Shown here: piece by piece, positions 1-5,223 of the stretch | Layout: every line of letters starts with the position of its first letter | Numbering within the stretch: the first letter of the stretch is position 1 | Assembly: GCA_012962365.1 (NCBI GenBank) | Contig: DTXR01000126.1 | Span: 1-5,442, forward strand | DNA: 5,442 nt | Reading direction: 5' to 3' | Origin: Chromatiaceae bacterium | Lineage (GTDB): Bacteria > Pseudomonadota > Gammaproteobacteria > Chromatiales > Chromatiaceae | Position numbers and translations under genes: made by a program | The notes under the pieces: model-generated | The model's database searches: none | Told to the model about the DNA's origin: nothing | The model's input: the letters and a program-made list of their open reading frames with translations, nothing else

Positions 1-240
1 CAGGTCTGGTGAGATTTTTCATATAGCTTGACGAATCAAGAGCTTGTGCTATGTGCCCCGATGGACTCACGGATTCAGGATCATATCTGGCAGGCCATAT
101 TCAGCGCCTCCGGCAGTAAACAAGCTGATTTTCCCGACCATTTGCGTATCAAGCACGAATAGATGAGAGCATTGCCCACGTATTCCCGGCCGGAACAGAT
201 GCCAATCAAAATATTTCAACCCATATAACTGTTTATAAAT

Positions 241-320
241 TTGACCTGGAACAAGTTTTTTTGTAGTTTTCAGGTTGAAACAATAAAGAACCGACTCGAT
301 ACGGGTTCTCAATGAATAAT
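241..320 (+). promoter_or_regulatory. possible cspD promoter region
   Basis: This A+T-rich stretch precedes cspD. Two candidate elements are visible: a TTGACC -35-like hexamer at 241-246, and an AATAAT -10-like hexamer at 315-320 (5 of 6 consensus bases) that would give a start near 327 and a leader of about 30 nt. They are too far apart to form one promoter, and neither has a convincing partner at 16-18 bp. Short inverted repeats lie here too: ACCTG 244-248 with CAGGT 271-275, and GAACC 288-292 with GGTTC 304-308. Their role is unknown. Only the general location is suggested. Confidence 0.25.
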
Positions 321-357
321 AATTTTTTACACCAAAGGAAAATACAGGAGGATAAGT

Positions 358-567
358 ATGCCTAGTGGTGTCGTGAAGTGGTTTAACAATGCAAAGGGTT
401 ACGGTTTCGTTACCCCGAATGAAGGCGAAGAAGATGTGTTCGTGCACTTCTCCGCCATTGAAATGGACGGATACAAGACGCTCAAAGAAGGTCAGGCGGT
501 GGAATTTGAAATCGAGCAGGGACCAAAAGGTCTGCACGCACAAAATCTCAAGTACACTGCCGAATAG
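358..567 (+). CDS. cspD: CspD-type cold-shock-domain protein
   Basis: This is a 69-residue single cold-shock domain, a five-stranded OB-fold that binds single-stranded nucleic acid in the cytoplasm. The [12 protein letters not shown] block carries RNP1 (KGYGFV, residues 13-18), and VFVHF (27-31) is RNP2. The second half ([11 protein letters not shown] at 36-46, QGPKGLHA at 54-61) matches E. coli CspD better than CspA, which has NDGYKSLDEGQ and ESGAKG there. E. coli CspD is a stationary-phase protein that inhibits DNA replication; whether this one does so is inferred. It lacks the longer C-terminal tail of E. coli CspD. The start is firm: AGGAGG at 346-351 lies 6 nt before the ATG. The gene converges with icd and is monocistronic, ending at a hairpin terminator. 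It might equally be a general RNA chaperone of the CspA family. Confidence 0.93.
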   Translation: MPSGVVKWFNNAKGYGFVTPNEGEEDVFVHFSAIEMDGYKTLKEGQAVEFEIEQGPKGLHAQNLKYTAE

Positions 568-587
568 TCTTTCAACTCTGTTTCAAG

Positions 588-626
588 AAAAAAGCCTGCC
601 GGGATGCATTCCGGCAGGATTTTTTT
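588..626. terminator. bidirectional intrinsic terminator between cspD and icd
   Basis: A perfect 8-bp stem, CCTGCCGG (595-602) with CCGGCAGG (611-618), encloses an 8-nt loop. On the plus strand it is followed by seven T residues (620-626), which fits termination of cspD. On the minus strand the A-run at 588-593 becomes six T residues after the same stem, which fits termination of icd. It lies 27 nt past the cspD stop and 24 nt past the icd stop, in the convergent gap. Confidence 0.9.
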
Positions 627-642
627 ACTCTGTAACAAACAC

Positions 643-1899
643 CTACATCCGAGCAATCATCGCATCACCAAAGGCCGAGCAGCTGAGCAGTTCCGCACCT
701 TCCATGAGACGTTCCAGGTCATAGGTGACCGTCTTCTTCTGGATCGCGGCACCCATTGCCTTGATGATCAGATCAGCCGCTTCTGTCCAGCCCATATGGC
801 GCAACATCATCTCCGCCGACAGAATCAGAGAACCGGGGTTCACCTTGTCCTGACCGGCATACTTGGGTGCGGTACCGTGTGTCGCTTCAAACATGGCTAC
901 GGTATCCGACAGATTGGCACCTGGGGCAATACCGATTCCACCTACCTGGGCAGCCAGTGCATCGGAGATGTAGTCGCCATTCAGATTGAGCGTGGCAATC
1001 ACGTCATATTCTCTCGGACGTAGCAAAATCTGCTGCAGGAAGGCATCCGCAATGACATCCTTGACGACAATTTCCTTTCCTGTCTTGGGATTCTTGAAAG
1101 AACACCAAGGCCCGCCATCGAGTTCCACCGCACCGAATTCCTCTTTCGCCAGCTCGTAGCCCCATTCCTTGAAGGCGCCTTCGGTAAACTTCATGATATT
1201 GCCCTTGTGTACCAGAGTCACGGAATCCCGGTCGTTATCGATCGCATACTGAACGGCCTTGCGCACCAGGCGCCGCGTACCATCCCTGGAGACCGGCTTC
1301 ACACCAATCCCGGAAGTCTCTGGGAAACGGATCTTGGTGACTCCCATCTCGTTCTGCAGGAAATCAATGACCTTCTTCACTTCGTCAGAGCCGGCAGCCC
1401 ATTCCACGCCGGCATAGATGTCTTCGGAATTTTCGCGGAAAATGACCATGTCCGTGTATTCGGGATGACACAGGGGGCTGGGGGTGCCCGAGAAATAGCG
1501 CACGGGACGCAGACAGACATACAGATCCAGCACTTGGCGCAACGTCACGTTAAGGGAACGGATGCCTCCTCCCACCGGCGTGGTCAATGGCCCCTTGATG
1601 GACACGACATAGTCTTTGACCGCATCGAAGGTTTCTTCCGGCAGCCAGGTATCGCCCCCATAGACCTTTACCGCCTTTTCACCGGCATAGACTTCCATCC
1701 AGGCGATGGACTTCTCACCGCCATAGGCCTTTTCCACAGCCGCATCCACCACTTTCTTCATCACCGGCGTAATATCCACACCGATACCGTCACCTTCGAT
1801 GAACGGCACCACGGGGTTATTCGGCACATTTAGGCTGTTGTCGGCGTTGACGGTAATCTTTTCTCCGCCGGCAGGAATTTCAATTTTTTCGTAAGACAT
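643..1899 (-). CDS. icd: NADP-dependent isocitrate dehydrogenase
   Basis: This 418-residue enzyme oxidatively decarboxylates isocitrate to 2-oxoglutarate with reduction of NADP+ (TCA cycle, cytoplasmic homodimer). It aligns nearly end to end with the 416-residue E. coli Icd, with a two-residue N-terminal insertion. The substrate loop GGGIRSLNV carries Ser115 (E. coli Ser113, the residue phosphorylated by AceK). Arg121, Arg131 and Arg155 match the isocitrate-binding arginines; Tyr162 and the Lys of VHKGNIMKF match catalytic residues; [10 protein letters not shown] supplies metal-binding aspartates. [14 protein letters not shown] and YDLERL hold the Lys-Tyr and Arg that specify NADP rather than NAD. 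The ATG at 1899 is chosen because AGGG lies 8 nt upstream and an extended -10 lies just beyond. An in-frame ATG at 1932 falls upstream of the predicted transcription start. The gene is divergent from rluE. Confidence 0.97.
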   Translation of the reverse strand: MSYEKIEIPAGGEKITVNADNSLNVPNNPVVPFIEGDGIGVDITPVMKKVVDAAVEKAYGGEKSIAWMEVYAGEKAVKVYGGDTWLPEETFDAVKDYVVSIKGPLTTPVGGGIRSLNVTLRQVLDLYVCLRPVRYFSGTPSPLCHPEYTDMVIFRENSEDIYAGVEWAAGSDEVKKVIDFLQNEMGVTKIRFPETSGIGVKPVSRDGTRRLVRKAVQYAIDNDRDSVTLVHKGNIMKFTEGAFKEWGYELAKEEFGAVELDGGPWCSFKNPKTGKEIVVKDVIADAFLQQILLRPREYDVIATLNLNGDYISDALAAQVGGIGIAPGANLSDTVAMFEATHGTAPKYAGQDKVNPGSLILSAEMMLRHMGWTEAADLIIKAMGAAIQKKTVTYDLERLMEGAELLSCSAFGDAMIARM

Positions 1900-1907
1900 C
1901 AAACATA

Positions 1908-1911
1908 CCCT
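1908..1911 (-). promoter_or_regulatory. icd ribosome binding site (AGGG)
   Basis: On the minus strand an AAAAAGGG stretch ends 8 nt before the ATG at 1899. It supports that start over the in-frame ATG at 1932, which has no comparable site upstream. Confidence 0.6.
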
Positions 1912-1914
1912 TTT

Positions 1915-1923
1915 TGCTATTGT
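1915..1923 (+). promoter_or_regulatory. weak candidate -10 for the rluE operon
   Basis: TGCTATTGT reads as an extended -10 (TGn followed by TATTGT, 4 of 6 consensus bases). It would start transcription near 1930, about 26 nt before the rluE ATG. An AAGACA at 1893-1898 resembles a -35, but the 19-bp spacing is long. It overlaps the icd leader and faces the icd promoter. The main support is position: a promoter is needed in or near this 56-bp gap. Confidence 0.25.
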
Positions 1924-1932
1924 ATGGGGCAC

Positions 1933-1941
1933 ATTCTAACA
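1933..1941 (-). promoter_or_regulatory. extended -10 element of the icd promoter
   Basis: On the minus strand this reads TGTTAGAAT: a TGn extension followed by TAGAAT, 5 of 6 bases of the sigma-70 -10 consensus. The predicted start is near 1926, giving a leader of about 27 nt. The -35 position (about 1956-1962) has only a weak match, as is common for extended -10 promoters, and it falls over the rluE start codon. Confidence 0.5.
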
Positions 1942-1955
1942 TTTTCGCCTTCACC

Positions 1956-2507
1956 ATGACGCGCCTGATCCTGTTCAACAAGCCCTATGGAGTGCTCACT
2001 CAATTTACCGACAGGGAAGGACGCGCCGTACTGGCGGACTACATCCCCCTGAAAGGCGTGTATCCCGCAGGCAGGCTGGATCGCGACAGTGAGGGACTCC
2101 TGCTGCTCACCGACGATGGCAAGCTGGCTCATCGCCTCACCCAACCCGAAAAACGCACCTGGAAAACCTATTGGGTGCAGGTGGAGGGTGATCCGTCCGA
2201 CGCCGAGCTCGAACCCCTGCGCACCGGCCTGGAGCTCAAGGACGGCCCCACCCTGCCTGCCCGGGCCCGGCTCATATCAGAGCCTGATATCTGGCCCCGT
2301 GATCCCCCGGTACGTTTCCGCGCCAACATCCCCGACCGCTGGCTGGAAATCCGTATTCAGGAAGGGCGTAATCGCCAGATACGGCGCATGACGGCAGCCA
2401 TCGGCTTCCCCACCCTAAGATTGGTGCGCACGGCAATCGGCGATTGGCATCTGGGAGCGCTTCAGCCCGGGCAGTGGAAACAAATTCCCTATAAAATAGC
2501 CAGATGA
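1956..2507 (+). CDS. rluE: 23S rRNA pseudouridine synthase RluE (RsuA family)
   Basis: This 183-residue protein belongs to the RsuA/RluE pseudouridine synthases, which isomerise a specific uridine in rRNA. E. coli RluE modifies U2457 of 23S rRNA. Visible motifs are [14 protein letters not shown] (6-19), the catalytic block [14 protein letters not shown] (39-52) with nucleophile Asp42, KTYWVQVEG (70-78), and the family C-terminal motif [10 protein letters not shown] (136-145) followed by GFPTLRLVR. It has no S4 RNA-binding domain, as in RluE, and is shorter than the 217-residue E. coli protein because it lacks the N-terminal extension. The ATG at 1956 is chosen because the conserved domain begins four residues later. 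No Shine-Dalgarno sequence precedes it; an in-frame TTG at 1914 would add 14 unconserved residues. It is first in the operon, and its TGA overlaps the nudJ ATG. Confidence 0.93.
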   Translation: MTRLILFNKPYGVLTQFTDREGRAVLADYIPLKGVYPAGRLDRDSEGLLLLTDDGKLAHRLTQPEKRTWKTYWVQVEGDPSDAELEPLRTGLELKDGPTLPARARLISEPDIWPRDPPVRFRANIPDRWLEIRIQEGRNRQIRRMTAAIGFPTLRLVRTAIGDWHLGALQPGQWKQIPYKIAR

Positions 2508-2953
2508 TATGGAAACCACATGTCACCGTCGCCGCTGTCATCGAGAACAATGACCGCTTCCTGCTCGTGGAAGAACAGATCGACGGCACCACTGTTTTCA
2601 ATCAACCCGCCGGCCATCTGGAACAGGGAGAATCCCTGTTGGACGCGGTCAAACGCGAAGTGCTGGAAGAAACAGCCTGCCCCTTTCACCCCGAGGCACT
2701 CCTCGGCACCTATTTATACAAGCTGACGAAAAAGCAATGTTCCTTCCTGCGTTTCTGTTTCAGCGGTAATGTTGACGAACCAACTGCCGGGCGTTCTCTC
2801 GATAAGGAGATCATTGCCACCCACTGGCTGACGCTGGATCAGATCCAGGCTCAAAACAGCCGCCTGCGCAGCCCCATGGTTCTGCAGTGCATCAATGACT
2901 ATCTCCAGGGCACACGACTTCCCCTGACTTGCCTGCACGACCTGGAAGCATGA
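2504..2953 (+). CDS. nudJ: NudJ-like Nudix pyrophosphatase
   Basis: This 149-residue Nudix hydrolase resembles E. coli NudJ, which hydrolyses nucleoside di- and triphosphates and the thiamine precursor HMP-PP. It opens with [11 protein letters not shown], very close to the NudJ N-terminus (KPHVTVACVV), then has [13 protein letters not shown] [10 protein letters not shown] (31-40) and FLRFCFSG. The Nudix box runs from Gly37 to Cys59: Gly37, Glu43, Arg51-Glu52 and Glu55-Glu56 are present, so metal ligation should be intact. The Gly expected at position 58 is Ala. [10 protein letters not shown] and YLQGTRLPL near the C-terminus also match NudJ. Its ATG overlaps the rluE stop (ATGA, 2504-2507) and its TGA overlaps the mnmA ATG. 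No good Shine-Dalgarno sequence is visible, so translation is probably coupled. The in vivo substrate cannot be read from the sequence. Confidence 0.92.
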   Translation: MIWKPHVTVAAVIENNDRFLLVEEQIDGTTVFNQPAGHLEQGESLLDAVKREVLEETACPFHPEALLGTYLYKLTKKQCSFLRFCFSGNVDEPTAGRSLDKEIIATHWLTLDQIQAQNSRLRSPMVLQCINDYLQGTRLPLTCLHDLEA

Positions 2954-4020
2954 GTAAAGGCAAGGTCATCATCGGACTTTCGGGCGGTGTCGATTCCGCC
3001 GTGGCCGCTTTATTGCTCAAGGATCAGGGCTGGCAGGTGAAGGCCCTGTTCATGAAGAATTGGGAGGAAGACGACGATACGGAGTACTGCGCCGCCGCCG
3101 AAGATCTCGCCGATGCCCAGGCCGTGGCCAACCGGCTGGGTATTCCCCTGCACAGCATGAACTTTTCAGCTGAATACTGGGATCGGGTATTCAGGTATTT
3201 CCTGGATGAATACAAAGCGGGACGGACACCCAACCCGGACGTGCTGTGCAACCGGGAAATCAAGTTCAAGGCATTTCTCGACCACGCCTTGGAGATGGGC
3301 GCCGATTACATCGCGACAGGTCACTATGCCAGAAAATCCTGCGACACACGCTGCCACCTGCTTCAGGCCGCAGATGACAACAAGGATCAAACCTACTTTC
3401 TCTACATGCTGGGGCAACACGCCCTGAAGCACAGCCTCTTCCCCCTGGGCGATCTTACCAAGCCTCAGGTACGGGAAATGGCCAGGGATGCGGGTTTCGA
3501 CAATTACAGGAAAAAGGACAGCACCGGTATCTGCTTCATCGGGGAACGGCGCTTCCGGGATTTTCTCTCGACCTATCTACCCGCCAACCCGGGCGAGATC
3601 CGAACTCCCGAAGGGGAAGTTATCGGTCAACACCAGGGATTGATGTATTACACACTGGGACAACGTCAAGGGCTGGGCATCGGTGGGGTTGCCGGTTCAG
3701 ATGAAGCCCCCTGGTTTGTCGCAGCCAAGGATCTGGAACACAATATCCTCATTACGGTGCAGGGACATGATCATCCGCTATTGTTTTCCAGCCACCTCGA
3801 AGCGGAGCAACTGCACTGGACATGCGGCCATCCACCCGCAAAAAGCTTTATTGCAAAAGCCCGCTGTCGTCACAGGCAGCCCTTGCAGGACTGCAAGGTA
3901 ACCATCGGGAACGACCGTATGAAGGTGGATTTCGAACTCCCCCAGCGTGCCGTCACGCCCGGACAGTCTGTAGTATTATATGTGGATCAGGAATGTCTCG
4001 GCGGAGGAATCATTCGCTGA
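2950..4020 (+). CDS. mnmA: tRNA-specific 2-thiouridylase MnmA
   Basis: MnmA (356 residues; E. coli 368) adds sulfur to C2 of wobble uridine U34 in tRNA-Lys, -Glu and -Gln. It adenylates the base with ATP and transfers persulfide sulfur relayed from IscS and the Tus proteins. The ATP PP-loop GLSGGVDS is at 9-16. Cys100 in [12 protein letters not shown] and Cys195 in [10 protein letters not shown] match the catalytic pair of E. coli (Cys102, Cys199). YIATGHYAR (120-128), [10 protein letters not shown] (143-152), [19 protein letters not shown] (228-246) and the C-terminal barrel ending RAVTPGQS...CLGGGII are all present. The ATG at 2950 puts the PP-loop at the usual distance from the N-terminus and overlaps the nudJ stop. 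An upstream in-frame ATG at 2929 lies within nudJ and adds only seven unconserved residues. Confidence 0.97.
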   Translation: MSKGKVIIGLSGGVDSAVAALLLKDQGWQVKALFMKNWEEDDDTEYCAAAEDLADAQAVANRLGIPLHSMNFSAEYWDRVFRYFLDEYKAGRTPNPDVLCNREIKFKAFLDHALEMGADYIATGHYARKSCDTRCHLLQAADDNKDQTYFLYMLGQHALKHSLFPLGDLTKPQVREMARDAGFDNYRKKDSTGICFIGERRFRDFLSTYLPANPGEIRTPEGEVIGQHQGLMYYTLGQRQGLGIGGVAGSDEAPWFVAAKDLEHNILITVQGHDHPLLFSSHLEAEQLHWTCGHPPAKSFIAKARCRHRQPLQDCKVTIGNDRMKVDFELPQRAVTPGQSVVLYVDQECLGGGIIR

Positions 4021-4649
4021 TGAGCAGAAAATATACAGACAGGGATCATGCACTGATTCTTGCAGGTGTATTCCAGAGCGCCCGGTTGACGTTTGAACTG
4101 GCCCGTTACGGTAGAACGTTGGAAGACGCGCTGACTGCCAGCATTGCTTCCCTGTTCCAGACCAGCCCTGACTCTGTGGAAGCCGTCTTTGGCTCCCCCA
4201 AGAACCTCACCCTGGGTCTGCACCATTTCATCACACAACTGGAATCTCCTGCGGACAGAAACCCAGAGCTTACCCAGTACAGTATTCGGCTGCTCCAACT
4301 GGGGCGAAAACTGTTTCTCAACAAGGAGAAACTGACTACGCTGGCGTCAGACCTGAGGGACTTCCAATCCCGTATCGATGCTTTCGATTTTGAAAAACAC
4401 ACCCAATACAGCCAACTGGCCATGATTTATCAGGATAATATCAGTAGAGTATCACCCCGGGTCATGGTACAGGGAGAGCCGCTGCATCTGGAAAACCCGG
4501 ACACCGCTGCCCGCATTCGCAGTGCCTTGCTGGCTGGTGTCAGGGCGGCCCATCTGTGGTATCAATGCGGTGGAAAACGCTGGCATTTGTTGACCCGGCA
4601 GCAACGACTGTTGGCTGCCGCACATAAACTTCTGGAGGAAGAAACATGA
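4020..4649 (+). CDS. hflD: HflD family protein
   Basis: This 209-residue protein matches E. coli HflD (213 residues), a mostly helical, membrane-peripheral protein known for binding the phage lambda CII regulator and influencing the lysis-lysogeny choice. Its cellular role is poorly understood. Matching blocks are ALILAGVFQSARLTFELARYG near the N-terminus (E. coli ALAGICQSARLVQQLAHQG), VFGSPKNLTLGL, ELTQYSIRLLQLGRKL, AMIYQDNISRVSPRVMVQG, and the C-terminal LLAGVRAAHLWYQCGGKRWHLL. The location straight after mnmA is the conserved one and supports the call. The ATG at 4020 shares its A with the mnmA stop (TGATG); GGAGG at 4003-4007 lies 12 nt upstream, rather far, so coupling is likely. The reading frame stays open upstream inside mnmA, but that part is not HflD-like. 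The stop overlaps the next start (ATGA). Confidence 0.93.
   Translation: MSRKYTDRDHALILAGVFQSARLTFELARYGRTLEDALTASIASLFQTSPDSVEAVFGSPKNLTLGLHHFITQLESPADRNPELTQYSIRLLQLGRKLFLNKEKLTTLASDLRDFQSRIDAFDFEKHTQYSQLAMIYQDNISRVSPRVMVQGEPLHLENPDTAARIRSALLAGVRAAHLWYQCGGKRWHLLTRQQRLLAAAHKLLEEET
4634..4638 (+). promoter_or_regulatory. strong ribosome binding site of the lipoprotein gene
   Basis: GGAGG lies 7 nt before the ATG at 4646, inside the last codons of hflD. It is the best-placed Shine-Dalgarno in the operon and supports the chosen start even though that start overlaps the hflD stop codon. Confidence 0.75.
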
Positions 4650-5107
4650 ACATCACCCAATCCATTTCCGCAGTTGCCGCCATTTCCCTCGCTTTGCTTC
4701 TTGGCGCCTGCTCGGAAGAAAGTCAAAAGGAAATAAAGGAAGCAGGTAAAGAAACCAAGGAAGCGGCCGTTGCCGTGGGCAAGGACATCAAACAGGGTGC
4801 CGAGGTCGCAAAGGAGAAAACCATAGAAGCCTATAACGAAGTCAAGCAGGACGCCGTAGAAGCTGCACAGGTCGTGGCAGAGAAAAGCGGTGAATATTAC
4901 GAAACCGCCAAGCAGAAACCGGAGAATATTACGAAGTGGCCAAGGAGAAGTCCGGCGAAATCTATGAGGCTGCCAAGAAGGACGCCGGTGTCATGGTTCA
5001 GGATGAAAAATACCTGGAACCTCAGGGCACCCCTCCATCTGAAGCCAGCTCTGCAGACAAGCCCTGAACCACAAGTTTTGCCCCCAACCGGGGGCAATTC
5101 ACTTTGA
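4646..5107 (+). CDS. small Lys/Glu/Ala-rich lipoprotein, frame broken near 4919
   Basis: As read, 153 residues; I recognise no named family. Residues 1-22 form a lipoprotein signal ending LLLGAC, so Cys22 would be lipidated and the N-terminus anchored in a membrane. Ser23 at the +2 position fits outer-membrane sorting. The n-region carries no Lys or Arg, which is unusual. Residues 24-91 are charged and helical, rich in Lys, Glu and Ala, with a loose 11-residue periodicity like LEA-type or YtxH-like amphipathic helices. After Lys91 the composition changes abruptly to a Pro/Arg/Trp-rich tail ending at 5107, which runs through the downstream hairpin. The -1 frame from 4921 instead continues the repeat and stops at 5067, before the hairpin. 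A single missing base is therefore likely; the restored protein would be 140 residues. It is cotranscribed with hflD. A role in envelope or stress protection is only a guess. Confidence 0.72.
   Translation: MNITQSISAVAAISLALLLGACSEESQKEIKEAGKETKEAAVAVGKDIKQGAEVAKEKTIEAYNEVKQDAVEAAQVVAEKSGEYYETAKQKPENITKWPRRSPAKSMRLPRRTPVSWFRMKNTWNLRAPLHLKPALQTSPEPQVLPPTGGNSL
4883..4980 (+). repeat. three tandem 33-bp units, the middle one 32 bp
   Basis: Units lie at 4883-4915 (33 bp), 4916-4947 (32 bp) and 4948-4980 (33 bp). They encode KSGEYYETAKQ, K-x-GEYYEVAKE and KSGEIYEAAKK. Units 1 and 3 have a full Ser codon (AGC, TCC) after the Lys codon; unit 2 has only CC at 4919-4920. The missing base in that codon shifts the frame of everything downstream. 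Confidence 0.85.
4921..5067 (+). pseudogene. displaced C-terminal part of the lipoprotein (-1 frame)
   Basis: Read from 4921, this frame encodes 48 residues: GEYYEVAKEK, SGEIYEAAKK, DAGVMVQDEKYLEPQG and a Ser/Pro-rich end, then TGA at 5065-5067. It has no start of its own and continues the helical repeat of the upstream part, so it is the original C-terminus of the same gene. Its stop lies 10 nt before the operon-terminal hairpin, a normal spacing. The break may be a real mutation or a base missed in the sequence. Confidence 0.78.
5078..5099 (+). terminator. probable terminator of the rluE-lipoprotein operon
   Basis: TTGCCCCC (5078-5085) pairs with GGGGGCAA (5090-5097) as a perfect 8-bp stem with an AACC tetraloop. 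The following T tract is poor (TTCACTTTG), so termination may be partial or need help. Some transcription could continue into acnA. Confidence 0.6.
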
Positions 5108-5181
5108 CCCGGAAATTACACCGGATCATGGGAACAATGGACTCTCCGTTAAAATTCCGGATTCCGGTGCAATTTCCAGGT
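5107..5181. repeat. long imperfect inverted repeat upstream of acnA
   Basis: The arm at 5111-5125 (GGAAATTACACCGGA) is complementary to 5163-5177 (TCCGGTGCAATTTCC) at 14 of 15 positions, with one A/C mismatch (5118 against 5170). Past a second mismatch (5110 against 5178), ACC at 5107-5109 pairs with GGT at 5179-5181. In total 17 of 19 positions pair around a 37-nt loop. The loop contains GTTAAAAT (5148-5155), repeated at 5180-5187. The arm centres are about 52 bp apart, near five helical turns. Function is unknown; it could be an operator pair, a cruciform or an RNA hairpin. Confidence 0.65.
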
Positions 5182-5187
5182 TAAAAT
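5182..5187 (+). promoter_or_regulatory. candidate -10 of the acnA promoter
   Basis: TAAAAT matches 5 of 6 sigma-70 -10 bases and lies directly after the right arm of the inverted repeat. The predicted start is near 5194, giving a leader of about 30 nt. No good -35 is seen at 16-18 bp (GGATTC at 5159-5164), so activation through the inverted repeat is conceivable. A second TAAAAT at 5150-5155 is an alternative. Confidence 0.35.
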
Positions 5188-5223
5188 CCCCGCATTTCCC
5201 CTTTTTTCACGGAGTTCTACCCC

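Noticed and set aside
1..24. Minus-strand ATG at 24 as the start of a divergent gene such as clpS
   Set aside because: Only about seven codons are in the window, there is no ribosome binding site, and they do not match a ClpS N-terminus.
27..40. CTTGA-CGAA-TCAAG hairpin near the left edge
   Set aside because: The 5-bp stem is short, has no T-run on either strand, and no gene end is visible beside it. Chance cannot be excluded.
604..1023. 139-codon plus-strand open frame starting in the terminator loop
   Set aside because: Its start codon is within the terminator hairpin, it has no ribosome binding site, and the rest is antisense to icd.
1207..1833. 208-codon plus-strand open frame
   Set aside because: It lies wholly antisense to icd, whose protein is conserved end to end. 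The translation is His/Arg-rich with no family resemblance, typical of a shadow frame in G+C-rich DNA.
1900..1932. Longer icd product starting at 1932
   Set aside because: The extra 11 residues are not conserved, no ribosome binding site precedes them, and the start lies upstream of the predicted transcription start.
3822..4019. Upstream in-frame extension of hflD to an ATG at 3822
   Set aside because: The extra 66 residues overlap the conserved C-terminal barrel of mnmA and do not resemble HflD. The start at 4020 matches the family N-terminus.
4910..4925. Programmed -1 frameshifting in the lipoprotein gene
   Set aside because: The CAG-AAA-CCG-GAG context is not an X-XXY-YYZ slippery heptamer, and the flanking repeat units show that a base is simply missing from the Ser codon.
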